A DNA stretch of 64,000 nucleotides from Bacillus velezensis (GTDB taxonomy: Bacteria > Bacillota > Bacilli > Bacillales > Bacillaceae), in contig NZ_LLZC01000008.1 of assembly GCF_001461825.1 (NCBI RefSeq), positions 51,678 through 115,677 on the forward strand. Reading direction: 5' to 3'. The notes below the pieces were generated by a model. The model worked only from the letters and a program-made list of their open reading frames with translations. It ran no database searches and was not told where the DNA came from. Within the stretch, counting starts at the first letter, position 1, and each line of letters starts with the position of its first letter. Position numbers and translations under genes: made by a program. Shown one piece after another: positions 8,496 through 18,776 of the stretch.

Positions 8496-9479
8496 ATGAC
8501 CGATAATTTCTGGCGTGAATTACCACGGCCATTTTTTGTACTGGCACCAATGGAAGATGTGACGGATGTCGTTTTTCGCCATGTTGTGAGTGAAGCAGGC
8601 AGACCTGATGTGTTTTTCACAGAGTTTACAAACTCAGAAAGTTATTGTCACCCGGATGGGAAGGATAGTGTGCGCGGCCGTTTGACTTTCACGGAGGATG
8701 AACAGCCGATGGTTGCCCACATATGGGGAGATAAGCCTGAAAACTTTCGCCAAATGAGTATTGGGATGGCCGAATTAGGGTTTAAGGGCCTGGATATCAA
8801 TATGGGCTGTCCTGTACCTAATGTGGCGGGGAATGGAAAGGGAAGCGGCCTGATTTGCCGTCCTGAAGTTGCAGCCGAATTAATACAGGCGGCGAAAGCA
8901 GGAGGTCTGCCGGTAAGTGTGAAGACCAGACTTGGCTACACGGATATAGACGAATGGCGCGGCTGGCTGACACACATACTGAAACAAGACATTGCGAATC
9001 TTTCCATTCATCTGCGTACAAGAGCGGAAATGAGTAAAGTAGATGCGCATTGGGAGCTCATCCCGGAAATCAAGAAACTTCGTGATGAGATAGCGCCGGA
9101 TACCCTTTTGACGATCAATGGGGATATTCCTGACCGTGAAACCGGCTTGAAACTCGCTGAACAATACGGTGTTGACGGGATTATGATTGGACGAGGCATT
9201 TTTACCAATCCATTCGCCTTTGAAAAGGAGCCGAGAGAGCATAGCAGTAAGGAATTGCTTGATCTTTTGAGATTGCATCTGGATCTTCATGATGAATATT
9301 CAAAAGCAGAAGCTCGAGCATATAAACCGCTCCCCCGCTTTTTCAAGATATATCTCCGCGGATTCCGGGGAGCAAGTGAATTAAGAAATCAATGCATGAA
9401 TACAAAGTCAACAGATGAAGTGCGTGCATTGCTCGATGACTTTGAGAGAAAGTATCTTGATGGGATGGAGCAAGAGTGA
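8496..9479 (+). CDS. dus1: tRNA-dihydrouridine synthase 1
   Basis: A 327-residue flavoenzyme that reduces uridine to dihydrouridine in tRNA. The TIM barrel begins [13 protein letters not shown], typical of Dus proteins for FMN binding. The catalytic cysteine lies in the NMGCPV motif near residue 106, VKTRLGY follows near 145, and the FMN phosphate loop GIMIGRGIF is near residue 230. It corresponds to B. subtilis YfjN. The ATG at 8496 matches the family start; AAAGGA lies 12 bases upstream, a little far. It follows the A+T-rich accessory segment. Confidence 0.92.
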   Translation: MTDNFWRELPRPFFVLAPMEDVTDVVFRHVVSEAGRPDVFFTEFTNSESYCHPDGKDSVRGRLTFTEDEQPMVAHIWGDKPENFRQMSIGMAELGFKGLDINMGCPVPNVAGNGKGSGLICRPEVAAELIQAAKAGGLPVSVKTRLGYTDIDEWRGWLTHILKQDIANLSIHLRTRAEMSKVDAHWELIPEIKKLRDEIAPDTLLTINGDIPDRETGLKLAEQYGVDGIMIGRGIFTNPFAFEKEPREHSSKELLDLLRLHLDLHDEYSKAEARAYKPLPRFFKIYLRGFRGASELRNQCMNTKSTDEVRALLDDFERKYLDGMEQE

Positions 9480-9497
9480 CATAAACAACCTTCATCC

Positions 9498-9532
9498 GGC
9501 CCGGATTTCGATTTGAATTCCGGGTCTTTTTG
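9498..9532 (+). terminator. Terminator of dus1
   Basis: A hairpin of CCCGGA with TCCGGG arms followed by TCTTTTT lies about 20 bases after the stop codon. Confidence 0.75.
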
Positions 9533-9635
9533 TGTGCAGTTTTTACCCAGACAGATCCATGGCCAGTTTCGTCATGCAGAAATAAACGAATAATGGTACA
9601 TTGATAGGAGATACATCATAAAGGGGGAGAGAAAA

Positions 9636-10115
9636 ATGAAACGACTGTGCATCATCCCCTGCGGCAAGAAAAAAATTTGGGATGTCCATTCAGATACAGG
9701 TCCGGTAAGGGCGGAAGACGCTTATCTCAGCCCGTTGCATCAGGCGTGCGAGCGATATGCGAAAGCATTTTTCGATGAGTGGGTGATTTTGTCGGCGAAG
9801 CACGGATTCCTTTGTCCGGATGATATTGTTCCCGGAAATTACGATGTCACTTTTGGAACCGGTCATCCGGAGATCATGGCAGCGGACGAGCTGCGCCGTC
9901 AATTTCATGAAAAAGGCTTCTCCGACATCGAAGAGCTTGTCATGCTTGGCGGGAAAAAATACCGAAGCGTCCTAAACGCCGTCATCGGAGAGCATCAGCA
10001 TATCACCTGGCCTCTGTCATCGTATAAAGGCATTGGCTACATGCTTCAAGCGCTGAAACGGGCTGTTGAAGAAAAGCATGAACTGCAGCACGTGGATATG
10101 AAAAAAAGAGTGTAA
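9636..10115 (+). CDS. yfjM: DUF6884-type protein YfjM
   Basis: A 159-residue soluble protein that begins CIIPCGKKKIWD and contains YLSPLHQACERYA and VILSAKHGFL, the signature segments of the DUF6884 family. Proteins of this fold resemble YaaA-like and tRNA-guanine-transglycosylase-related domains, but the activity of YfjM is not known. The start has AAAGGGGGAGAG upstream. It is separated from dus1 by a terminator and sits before the aco operon, as yfjM does in B. subtilis. Confidence 0.78.
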   Translation: MKRLCIIPCGKKKIWDVHSDTGPVRAEDAYLSPLHQACERYAKAFFDEWVILSAKHGFLCPDDIVPGNYDVTFGTGHPEIMAADELRRQFHEKGFSDIEELVMLGGKKYRSVLNAVIGEHQHITWPLSSYKGIGYMLQALKRAVEEKHELQHVDMKKRV

Positions 10116-10201
10116 CCACTCAAACGCCACGATAGACTGTATGCAGAAGAATGAAGCAGTTAAAAGATTTCCGAGGAAATAAATACGTCGATCATTGTCA
10201 A

Positions 10202-10227
10202 AGACAGGGTGATGCCCGGTCTTTTTT
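10202..10227 (+). terminator. Terminator upstream of the acoA control region
   Basis: The hairpin AGACaGGG...CCCgGTCT with a TTTTTT tail lies 87 bases after yfjM. It insulates the aco promoter from upstream transcription. Confidence 0.65.
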
Positions 10228-10260
10228 GTATGCCATAAAACGAGACAAAGGGAACAGATC

Positions 10261-10294
10261 GAGACAAAATGAGACACCTGTCTCAAACTGTCTC
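10261..10294 (+). promoter_or_regulatory. Probable AcoR enhancer: nested GAGACA/TGTCTC palindrome
   Basis: Two GAGACA copies (10261, 10271) are mirrored by two TGTCTC copies (10279, 10289), with an outer and an inner inverted repeat centred at 10277-10278. The inner one extends to a perfect 7-2-7 palindrome, TGAGACA-CC-TGTCTCA. A further single GAGACA lies at 10242. The block is centred about 88 bases before the expected acoA transcription start, a normal position for a sigma-54 activator site. AcoR is the obvious candidate protein. Confidence 0.7.
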
Positions 10295-10336
10295 CATTGT
10301 AAAAATAAAAACATTCATTTTACGGGCTTCAAAGGC

Positions 10337-10353
10337 TGGCATGCTTCTTGCAT
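10337..10353 (+). promoter_or_regulatory. Sigma-54 (SigL) promoter of acoABCL
   Basis: TGGCAT-GCTTC-TTGCAT matches the -24/-12 consensus TGGCAC-N5-TTGCA with exact spacing. Transcription would start near 10365, about 27 bases before the acoA start codon. In B. subtilis the acoABCL operon is known to depend on SigL and AcoR. Confidence 0.88.
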
Positions 10354-10391
10354 TTATAAGTGTGAACCCTAAATAGAAGGAGGCGCACAAA

Positions 10392-11393
10392 ATGGAATTG
10401 TTAAAACGAGAAGGCTTGTCATTAACTGAGGAAAAAGCGCTGTGGATGTACCAAAAGATGCTGGAAATCAGGGGCTTTGAAGACAAAGTGCATGAACTTT
10501 TCGCACAAGGAGTGCTTCCCGGATTCGTCCATTTGTATGCCGGTGAAGAAGCGGTAGCTGCGGGGGTGTGCGCTCATTTAGATGATGGCGACAGCATTAC
10601 AAGCACACACAGGGGACATGGCCATTGTATCGCCAAAGGCTGTGATCTGGACGGCATGATGGCGGAAATATTCGGAAAAGCGACCGGACTGTGTAAAGGC
10701 AAAGGCGGTTCTATGCACATTGCGGATCTTGATAAAGGCATGTTAGGCGCAAATGGAATCGTCGGGGGCGGATTCACGCTCGCATGCGGATCAGCGCTCA
10801 CGGCTAAATATAAACAAACTAAAAATGTAAGCGTTTGCTTTTTTGGGGACGGAGCCAATAACCAAGGGACTTTCCATGAAGGGCTGAACTTAGCGGCAGT
10901 ATGGAACCTTCCTGTCGTGTTCATCGCCGAAAACAACGGCTACGGCGAAGCCACGACATTTGAGTACGCGTCAGCCTGTGATTCAATCGCCGATCGGGCG
11001 GCTTCCTATAACATGCCGGGGGTCACGGTGGACGGAAAAGATATTTTAGCGGTTTATCAGGCAGCCGGGGAAGCGATAGAAAGAGCAAGAAACGGCGGAG
11101 GCCCGTCTTTGATTGAATGTATGACTTACAGAAACTACGGACATTTCGAAGGAGATGCCCAAACTTATAAAACAAAGGATGAAAAGGCTGAGCATCTTGA
11201 AGAAAAAGATGCCATTCAAGGCTTTAAAAACTATCTTCTAAAAGAAACAGATGCAAATAAACTGTCAGACATCGAACAGCGTGTCAGCGAATCGATTGAA
11301 AAAGCCGTCTCGTTCAGCGAAAAGAGTCCATATCCGAAAGAGTCGGAGCTGTTGACAGACGTCTACGTGTCATATGAAAAAGGGGGAATGTGA
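10392..11393 (+). CDS. acoA: Acetoin dehydrogenase E1 alpha subunit
   Basis: A 333-residue alpha subunit of the thiamine-diphosphate-dependent E1 component, which cleaves acetoin to acetaldehyde and a hydroxyethyl group passed to E2. The TPP-binding motif runs from GDGANNQG near residue 153 to AENNGYGE. The glycine-rich loop HIADLDKGMLGANGIVGGG is typical of acetoin dehydrogenases and related 2-oxo acid E1 enzymes. It is first in the acoABCL operon, with AGGAGG upstream and a sigma-54 promoter. acoB follows after one base. Confidence 0.96.
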   Translation: MELLKREGLSLTEEKALWMYQKMLEIRGFEDKVHELFAQGVLPGFVHLYAGEEAVAAGVCAHLDDGDSITSTHRGHGHCIAKGCDLDGMMAEIFGKATGLCKGKGGSMHIADLDKGMLGANGIVGGGFTLACGSALTAKYKQTKNVSVCFFGDGANNQGTFHEGLNLAAVWNLPVVFIAENNGYGEATTFEYASACDSIADRAASYNMPGVTVDGKDILAVYQAAGEAIERARNGGGPSLIECMTYRNYGHFEGDAQTYKTKDEKAEHLEEKDAIQGFKNYLLKETDANKLSDIEQRVSESIEKAVSFSEKSPYPKESELLTDVYVSYEKGGM

Positions 11394-11394
11394 G

Positions 11395-12423
11395 ATGGCG
11401 AGAGTCATAAGCATGTCGGACGCGATCAATGAAGCAATGAAGCTTGCGATGAGAAAAGACGACAATGTGCTTGTAATCGGTGAAGATGTCGCCGGGGGAG
11501 CGGCGGTCGATCATTTGCAAGATGATGAAGCATGGGGCGGTGTACTGGGGGTCACAAAGGGGCTCGTACAGGAATTCGGGCGCAGCCGAGTGCTGGATAC
11601 ACCGATTTCTGAGGCGGGCTACATGGGTGCGGCCATGGCTGCGGCATCCACGGGGCTGAGACCGATTGCAGAACTGATGTTTAACGATTTTATCGGCACG
11701 TGCTTTGATCAGGTGATCAACCAAGGGGCGAAATTCCGCTATATGTTCGGCGGTAAAGCGCAAGTGCCGATCACCGTCCGCACCACATACGGAGCCGGGT
11801 TCCGGGCAGCCGCTCAGCATTCGCAGGCGCTGTATGGCCTGTTCACCAGCATCCCGGGTCTGAAGACGGTTGTGCCGTCCAATCCATATGACGCCAAAGG
11901 TTTGCTGCTTTCGGCAATAGAAGACAATGATCCGGTATTCTTTTTTGAAGATAAAACGTCCTACAACATGAAGGGCGAGGTGCCGGAAGATTATTATACA
12001 ATCCCGCTCGGAAAAGCGGATATCAAACGCGAAGGCAGCGACATCACGCTGTTTGCGGTCGGCAAGCAGGTCAATACCGCGCTTGAAGCGGCTGCGCAGC
12101 TTTCTGAGAAAGGCATCGACGCCGAGGTGCTTGATCCCCGGAGTCTGTCTCCTTTAGATGAGGAAGCGATTTTCACATCGTTAGAAAAAACAAACCGGCT
12201 GATCATCATAGACGAAGCCAATCCGCGCTGCAGCATCGCCACGGATATTGCTGCGATTGTCGCCGATAAGGGCTTTGATTTGCTTGATGCGCCGATTAAG
12301 CGGATTACAGCGCCGCATACACCGGTGCCGTTTTCGCCGGTGCTTGAAGATCAATATTTGCCGACACCAGACCAAATTGTCAGCGTCACGCTTGAATTGC
12401 TTGGCGAGCCGGCAATGAATTAA
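11395..12423 (+). CDS. acoB: Acetoin dehydrogenase E1 beta subunit
   Basis: A 342-residue transketolase-like beta subunit that pairs with AcoA. It shows the conserved segments GEDVAG near residue 23, RVLDTPISE near 64 and the C-terminal transketolase domain with EVLDPRSLSPLD near 245. The start at 11395 is one base after the acoA stop, with AGGGGGAATG as ribosome binding site inside the acoA end, so translation is likely coupled. The reading frame extends a few codons upstream, but that start overlaps acoA without benefit. Confidence 0.95.
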   Translation: MARVISMSDAINEAMKLAMRKDDNVLVIGEDVAGGAAVDHLQDDEAWGGVLGVTKGLVQEFGRSRVLDTPISEAGYMGAAMAAASTGLRPIAELMFNDFIGTCFDQVINQGAKFRYMFGGKAQVPITVRTTYGAGFRAAAQHSQALYGLFTSIPGLKTVVPSNPYDAKGLLLSAIEDNDPVFFFEDKTSYNMKGEVPEDYYTIPLGKADIKREGSDITLFAVGKQVNTALEAAAQLSEKGIDAEVLDPRSLSPLDEEAIFTSLEKTNRLIIIDEANPRCSIATDIAAIVADKGFDLLDAPIKRITAPHTPVPFSPVLEDQYLPTPDQIVSVTLELLGEPAMN

Positions 12424-12437
12424 AGGAGGGATATAGA

Positions 12438-13631
12438 ATGGCTGTAAAAGTAGTAATGCCGAAGCTGGGAATGGCGATGAAGAAAGGTGAAGTATCCGTC
12501 TGGAATAAAAAAGTCGGCGACCCGGTTGAAAAGGGAGAAAGCATCGCCAGCATCAACTCGGAAAAAATAGAAATGGAAATAGAAGCGCCTGAAAGCGGCA
12601 CGCTTCTTCATATTAAAGTCAAAGAGGGGGAAGGAGTCCCGCCGGGAACGCCCATCTGTTATATCGGGGAAAACGGCGAAGAAGTGCGGGAGAAGGAGGC
12701 GCCGGCTCCTGAAAATGCAGGGAAACCGCAATCTGAACCTGAACATATGCCCGCTCCCAAAGCCGGGCAAAAGCGTAAACACCGCGTGAAAATATCTCCC
12801 GTTGCCCGAAAAATGGCGGAGAAAGCCGGGTTGAAAGTTGATACGCTGAACGGGACGGGGCCCGGAGGCAGAATCGTAAAAGCTGACGTCATCAAGGCCA
12901 TGAAGACGGAATCTGAACCGCAGTCTTCGGTTCAGACGGCACAGCCGGAGGGAAAACCGGCTTCAGCGATGAGAAAAGTGATTGCAGACCGAATGCACAA
13001 AAGCCTGCAAAACAGCGCCCAGCTGACGCTGACGATGAAAGCGGACATTACGGAGCTTGTGAAATGGCAGCAGCAGCTCGCCGACAGCGCGAAAAAGCGG
13101 AGCGGTGTTAAACTGACGATCACACATTTCGTATCCCGGGCCGCGGTGCTCGCGCTGAAACAGCATCCTGAGCTGAACAGCTCTTATCAAGAGGAGCGGA
13201 TCATCACCTATCCATATGTCCACCTCGGGATGGCGGTTTCTCTTGAAAACGGTCTCGTCGTGCCGGTGATCCGGGATGCGGAAAAGCTTTCATTCCTTGA
13301 GCTTGCGGATCACATCAGCACATCGGCACGCCGGGCGCGGGAAGGCAATGCTTCCGGAGATGACCTGCACGGATCGACATTTTCTATTACAAATCTCGGG
13401 GGTTACGGAATTGAGCATTTCACCCCGATTCTTAATCCGCCTGAAGCCGGTATTCTCGGAGTAGGCGCAAGCTATGAAACGCCGGCGTTTAAAGGAGATG
13501 AGCTTGTTAAAAGCACCATGCTGCCGCTAAGTCTTACCTTTGATCACAGAGTATGTGACGGCGCACCGGCTGCGGACTTCCTGAAAACGGTCAAAGCGCT
13601 GCTTGAAGAGCCGGCCGGATTGATTTTATAG
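12438..13631 (+). CDS. acoC: Acetoin dehydrogenase E2, dihydrolipoamide acetyltransferase
   Basis: A 397-residue E2 core protein that transfers the acetyl group from lipoamide to CoA. The N-terminal lipoyl domain has the modified lysine in SEKIEMEI near residue 42. A Pro/Glu-rich linker (about residues 80-112) leads to the E3/E1-binding domain (ISPVARKMAEKAGL, GPGGRIVKADV). The C-terminal catalytic domain ends with DHRVCDGAPAADFL, whose histidine (near 369) and aspartate are the active-site pair. AAAGGAGG lies upstream; the gap to acoB is 14 bases. Confidence 0.95.
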   Translation: MAVKVVMPKLGMAMKKGEVSVWNKKVGDPVEKGESIASINSEKIEMEIEAPESGTLLHIKVKEGEGVPPGTPICYIGENGEEVREKEAPAPENAGKPQSEPEHMPAPKAGQKRKHRVKISPVARKMAEKAGLKVDTLNGTGPGGRIVKADVIKAMKTESEPQSSVQTAQPEGKPASAMRKVIADRMHKSLQNSAQLTLTMKADITELVKWQQQLADSAKKRSGVKLTITHFVSRAAVLALKQHPELNSSYQEERIITYPYVHLGMAVSLENGLVVPVIRDAEKLSFLELADHISTSARRAREGNASGDDLHGSTFSITNLGGYGIEHFTPILNPPEAGILGVGASYETPAFKGDELVKSTMLPLSLTFDHRVCDGAPAADFLKTVKALLEEPAGLIL

Positions 13632-13645
13632 AGAGGGTGAAGAGA

Positions 13646-15025
13646 TTGACACTAGCCATTATCGGCGGCGGGCCTGCCGGATATGCAGCTGCCGTGACTG
13701 CCGCGCGGAGGGGAGAAGAAGTCGTTCTGATCGACAAAGGGCCGCTCGGAGGCACTTGTCTCAATGAGGGGTGCATCCCGACAAAGTCGCTTTTGGAAAG
13801 CGCGAATGTGCTCGATAAAATCAGGCATGCAAATACATTCGGCATCGAACTGCCGCAAAACATTACACTCAATTGGGCCCGCATGCAGGGGCGCAAACGG
13901 CAAATCGTCAGCCGGCTCGTGCAGGGAATTCAATACTTAATGAAAGCAAATCAGATTAAAGTCATCAGCGGGACAGCTTCATTTCTCACAGAGCAGACAT
14001 TGCTTGTTGAAGGAGAAGGAGGCGCAAAAGACATTCTGGAAGCGGATCGGATATTGATTGCATCCGGATCTGAACCGGCGGAGCTGCCGTTTGCCCCATT
14101 TGACGGCGATTGGGTGATCGACAGCAAAGATGCGCTTTCTTTACAGAAAATCCCTTCTTCTCTGCTTATTGTCGGGGGAGGTGTGATCGGCTGTGAATTT
14201 GCCTCTTTATTCAGCCGGTTTAAAACGAAAGTGACGGTGATTGAATCGGCTGACCGGCTGCTCCCGGCAGAAGACGGGGAAATCGCCGCCGTTTTCGAAG
14301 ACTCTTTAAGAGACAGCGGGGCTGATATTCAGACAAAAGCCGCCCTTCAACGGATTGATAAAGAAAGGAAAACTGCCGTGTGGACAAAAGACGGCAAAGA
14401 AATTGAGGCGCAGGCTGATCACGTTTTGGTTGCAATCGGGAGAAAGCCGCGTTTGCATGGCTTGAATCTGGAGCAGGCCGGCATCCGGTATTCTCCGCGC
14501 GGTATTGAAGTCAATGACCATATGCAGACCAATGTGCCTCATATATACGCATGCGGCGATGCGGCCGGAGGAATGCAGCTCGCGCATGCCGCCATTCATG
14601 AAGGAATCACAGCCGCCGCGCATGCCACGGGAAAGGACAGCAAAGTCGATATGCGGGCGGTGCCCCGCTGTATTTATACATCGCCGGAAATGGCCGCTGT
14701 CGGGCTGACGGAAACACAGGCGAGAGAAACATACGGAGATGTGAAAATCGGAGAATGTTCATTTTCTGCTAACGGAAAAGCGTTAATTAAACATCAGCAT
14801 GGCGGCAAAATGAAAATCATTGCCGAACCGGAATTCGGAGAAATCGTCGGCGTGTCAATGATCGGGCCGGACGTGACGGAATTGATCGGTCAGGCGGTCA
14901 TGATGATGAACGGTGAAATGACGGCGGATATGTCGGAGCACTTTATCGCGGCGCATCCGACTCTGTCAGAGACGCTTCAGGAAGCCCTGCTGAATGTCAC
15001 CGGACTTGCGGTGCATTCCGTATAA
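13646..15025 (+). CDS. acoL: Acetoin dehydrogenase E3, dihydrolipoamide dehydrogenase
   Basis: A 459-residue flavoprotein disulfide reductase that reoxidises dihydrolipoamide of AcoC with NAD. The FAD motif IGGGPAGYAAA is at the N-terminus, the redox disulfide in GGTCLNEGCIPTKS near residues 38-43, the NAD motif VGGGVIGCEFAS near 175 and the dimer-interface HAHPTLSE-type segment (IAAHPTLSE) near 435. The TTG at 13646 is chosen because GAGAGGGTG lies 7-8 bases upstream; the GTG at 13637 overlaps that site. It is last in the operon, followed by a terminator. Confidence 0.93.
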   Translation: MTLAIIGGGPAGYAAAVTAARRGEEVVLIDKGPLGGTCLNEGCIPTKSLLESANVLDKIRHANTFGIELPQNITLNWARMQGRKRQIVSRLVQGIQYLMKANQIKVISGTASFLTEQTLLVEGEGGAKDILEADRILIASGSEPAELPFAPFDGDWVIDSKDALSLQKIPSSLLIVGGGVIGCEFASLFSRFKTKVTVIESADRLLPAEDGEIAAVFEDSLRDSGADIQTKAALQRIDKERKTAVWTKDGKEIEAQADHVLVAIGRKPRLHGLNLEQAGIRYSPRGIEVNDHMQTNVPHIYACGDAAGGMQLAHAAIHEGITAAAHATGKDSKVDMRAVPRCIYTSPEMAAVGLTETQARETYGDVKIGECSFSANGKALIKHQHGGKMKIIAEPEFGEIVGVSMIGPDVTELIGQAVMMMNGEMTADMSEHFIAAHPTLSETLQEALLNVTGLAVHSV

Positions 15026-15030
15026 CCGGA

Positions 15031-15063
15031 ATACCCTTTCTCAGATGAGAAGGGGTATTTTTC
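15031..15063 (+). terminator. Terminator of the acoABCL operon
   Basis: The hairpin ATACCCTTTCTC...GAGAAGGGGTAT is followed by TTTTTC right after acoL. Confidence 0.85.
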
Positions 15064-15064
15064 G

Positions 15065-15080
15065 TTGAAAGCGCTTTATT
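15065..15080 (+). promoter_or_regulatory. cre-like CcpA site upstream of acoR
   Basis: TTGAAAGCGCTTTATT follows the cre consensus WTGNAARCGNWWWCAW with two mismatches near its end. It lies 52 bases before the acoR start, in its promoter region. Carbon catabolite repression of aco genes through acoR is known in B. subtilis. Confidence 0.6.
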
Positions 15081-15131
15081 TTTCCCCTACAATATATGAA
15101 AAGATGGTCTGAACAGGGGGGAGCGAATACA

Positions 15132-16940
15132 ATGAATGTCATTCGGAATGATTTTAAAACCTGGAAGCGCTTTGTGAAAGAAGGCGTGCTTGATGAATCC
15201 CGTATTCAGAAGCGGGTGGCGGCCTCATGGCACCGCTGCAAAAAAGCCGACGTCAACCCTTATCTCGAAAAGGGGCCGAATGTAATGCCGGCAGATCATT
15301 TAGAAAGGCAGGCCGAAAAGCATGCGTTATTTTTAGCGGCCTCAACGCCGTATGCAGAAAGAATGAAAACGGCAATGCGGGAAATGGAAATGATGGTTCT
15401 CCTGATTGATTCAGACGGCGTTGTCCATTCAGTTGACGGCCACCCGCGCACCATTCATGAAGCGAACCGCATCAATTTCTTAAAAGGCGCCCGCTGGACG
15501 GAAACGGCCGTCGGCACGAATGCGATCGGGACGGCTCTTTATACAAATGAGCCGGTCATGATACACGGCTCTGAACATTATTCGCTCGCTTCTCATCAAT
15601 GGAGCTGTTCCGCCGCGCCGATCCGTTATGAAGACGGACGGCTGGCGGGTGTCATTGATATTTCCTGCCCCGCCGCCCGCGCTCAGCCTTTTATGCTCGG
15701 AATTGCCTCCTCCATCGCTTATACGGCGGAACGGGAGCTTGCCCTAAAGATCAAAATGACAGAACTTGACATGATCAGCAAATTCGCCGGGCTTACCCGG
15801 TCTCACGATCCGATCGTGCTTTGCAATGAAATGAGCCGGGTTATCGCCGCAAGCCGTCCCGTTCAGCATTTTACCGGACATACGCTGCGCGAGCTTGAGG
15901 AACAGGGCTTTCACATCAAGCAGGCGAAGCGGGAGGAGAACGGCTACACGTGCATTTACTTGTCCAAACGAGAAGAAAAGCCTTCTTTTATATTCCATGG
16001 TGCGGCAGGCAAAAGCCCGTCATCCCGACATATGCTCCAGCAGCTGGAGCTTGTCGCCCGAACGGACGCAACCGTCTGTCTTACGGGAGAAACCGGGACG
16101 GGAAAGGAGGTTGCCGCCCGGGCGATTCACAACAACAGCTCCAGGAAAAACGGTCCGTTTATCGCCGTCAATTGCGGAGCGGTCCCCGAAAAGCTGATTG
16201 AAAGCGAACTGTTCGGCTACTCGGAAGGCGCCTTCACCGGGGCCAAACGGAAAGGACATAACGGCGCTTTGCAAAAAGCCGATAAAGGCACGCTTTTCCT
16301 CGATGAAATCGGAGAAATATCACACTCCATGCAGGTCGCTCTGTTACGGGTGCTGCAGGAACGGAAAGTCACCCCGGTCGGCGGGACAAAAGAGATTCCC
16401 GTCGACATCAGAATCATCACTGCCACCCACACTGATCTGAGACAGCTTGTCGAATGCAAAAAGCTGAGAGAAGATTTATTTTACCGGCTTCACGTCTGTC
16501 CGATCCATCTCCCTCCATTAAGAGAACGCACCGAAGACATTCCCGGACTCTTCCTTGAATTTCAGCGAAATCGCGGCTGGCGGGGGGAGCTTCCTGATGA
16601 CTTTTTAGACCTATTAAAGAGCCGGAAATGGCCGGGGAATATCAGGGAATTGTTTAATGTATTTGAACGTCTTTCCGTCATGTTCCCGGACGGACGGCTG
16701 TCAGGGCGCCCCATCGCAGCCCTGCTTGAAGCGTCAGGTCTTAAAGAGGCGGCCGAGTCTTATGAACAGGAAGAAGCGTCCCCCGTCTCCATCCGGGAGC
16801 ACATTCAGAAAAACATCATCGTAAACGCGCTTGAATCAGCGAAGGGGAATGTCACGCTGGCCGCCAAAATGGCCGGAATCCCGCGGAGCACGTTTTACAA
16901 ACGCCTCAAAAAATTCAAACTCACCGCCGGACAATTGTAA
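15132..16940 (+). CDS. acoR: Sigma-54-dependent activator of acetoin catabolism
   Basis: A 602-residue enhancer-binding protein that activates sigma-54 transcription of acoABCL. The N-terminal half is a GAF-type sensory region (about residues 60-200), presumably for acetoin. The AAA+ domain starts near 285 with Walker A GETGTGKE near 319 and the sigma-54 contact loop GAFTGA near 366. The Fis-type helix-turn-helix at the C-terminus reads NVTLAAKMAGIPRSTFYKRL. The ATG at 15132 has AGGGGGGAG at good distance; an in-frame ATG 36 bases earlier lies upstream of that site. Confidence 0.94.
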   Translation: MNVIRNDFKTWKRFVKEGVLDESRIQKRVAASWHRCKKADVNPYLEKGPNVMPADHLERQAEKHALFLAASTPYAERMKTAMREMEMMVLLIDSDGVVHSVDGHPRTIHEANRINFLKGARWTETAVGTNAIGTALYTNEPVMIHGSEHYSLASHQWSCSAAPIRYEDGRLAGVIDISCPAARAQPFMLGIASSIAYTAERELALKIKMTELDMISKFAGLTRSHDPIVLCNEMSRVIAASRPVQHFTGHTLRELEEQGFHIKQAKREENGYTCIYLSKREEKPSFIFHGAAGKSPSSRHMLQQLELVARTDATVCLTGETGTGKEVAARAIHNNSSRKNGPFIAVNCGAVPEKLIESELFGYSEGAFTGAKRKGHNGALQKADKGTLFLDEIGEISHSMQVALLRVLQERKVTPVGGTKEIPVDIRIITATHTDLRQLVECKKLREDLFYRLHVCPIHLPPLRERTEDIPGLFLEFQRNRGWRGELPDDFLDLLKSRKWPGNIRELFNVFERLSVMFPDGRLSGRPIAALLEASGLKEAAESYEQEEASPVSIREHIQKNIIVNALESAKGNVTLAAKMAGIPRSTFYKRLKKFKLTAGQL

Positions 16941-17005
16941 GAAACAAGCATACTTCTCTTGGCTGCCGGACACGTTATGTGTGAGGCCTAAAGGAGGTTT
17001 GAAAC

Positions 17006-17188
17006 GTGAATACACAGCGTGCGAAAGACATTTCGGAATCCGCCGCCATGGCGTATGTGACATATGAAGGAGTCCCGATTTATATTCAGCATGTCAACGA
17101 AGACAAGGAAACAGCCAGAATTTTTCCGATCGGAAATCCACAATTTGAGCAGGAAGTGCTGCTTTCTGATTTACAAGAGCATTTTTGA
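17006..17188 (+). CDS. sspH: Small acid-soluble spore protein H
   Basis: A 60-residue SASP of the SspH family, made late in the developing spore. The opening NTQRAKDISESAAMAYVTYEGVPIYI pattern (short form: RAKDI...V-YEGVPIYI) and the ending EVLLSDLQEHF are typical. The GTG start at 17006 has the strong site AAAGGAGG upstream. It is a single-gene unit between acoR and malA with its own terminator. I could not place a convincing forespore promoter. Confidence 0.9.
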   Translation: MNTQRAKDISESAAMAYVTYEGVPIYIQHVNEDKETARIFPIGNPQFEQEVLLSDLQEHF

Positions 17189-17193
17189 GAATG

Positions 17194-17222
17194 GGTCTGC
17201 TGATGACAGCAGGCCTCTTTCG
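17194..17222 (+). terminator. Terminator of sspH
   Basis: The hairpin CTGCTG-ATGA-CAGCAG with flanking GG/CC ends in a short T run. Confidence 0.7.
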
Positions 17223-17319
17223 TACCTGTGGGAACTTTCCCGCTTTTTGAGAAAAATAACTAAAAATGATTAAATGATCTAACTCCTCCAAACCCGGTAC
17301 AGATCGGACCTTCTCATGA

Positions 17320-18708
<1,389 letters not shown>

Positions 18709-18718
18709 TGACAATCGT

Positions 18719-18765
18719 CCCCGTTTTCTTTATCTGTTATTCTATATAATAGAAAGAAAACGGGG
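18719..18765 (+). repeat. Perfect 13-bp inverted repeat between malA and malR
   Basis: CCCCGTTTTCTTT (18719-18731) and AAAGAAAACGGGG (18753-18765) are perfectly complementary around a 21-base loop that contains TATAAT. The right arm overlaps the G-rich ribosome binding site of malR. It has no T run after it, so it is not a classic terminator. It could be an mRNA hairpin that limits malR translation, an RNA end-stabiliser for malA, or a protein operator. Confidence 0.75.
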
Positions 18766-18776
18766 GGATTTTTGGG

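Noticed and set aside
10151..10372. A 73-codon frame before acoA as a yfjL remnant
   Set aside because: It covers a terminator, the AcoR palindrome and the sigma-54 promoter, so it is regulatory DNA.
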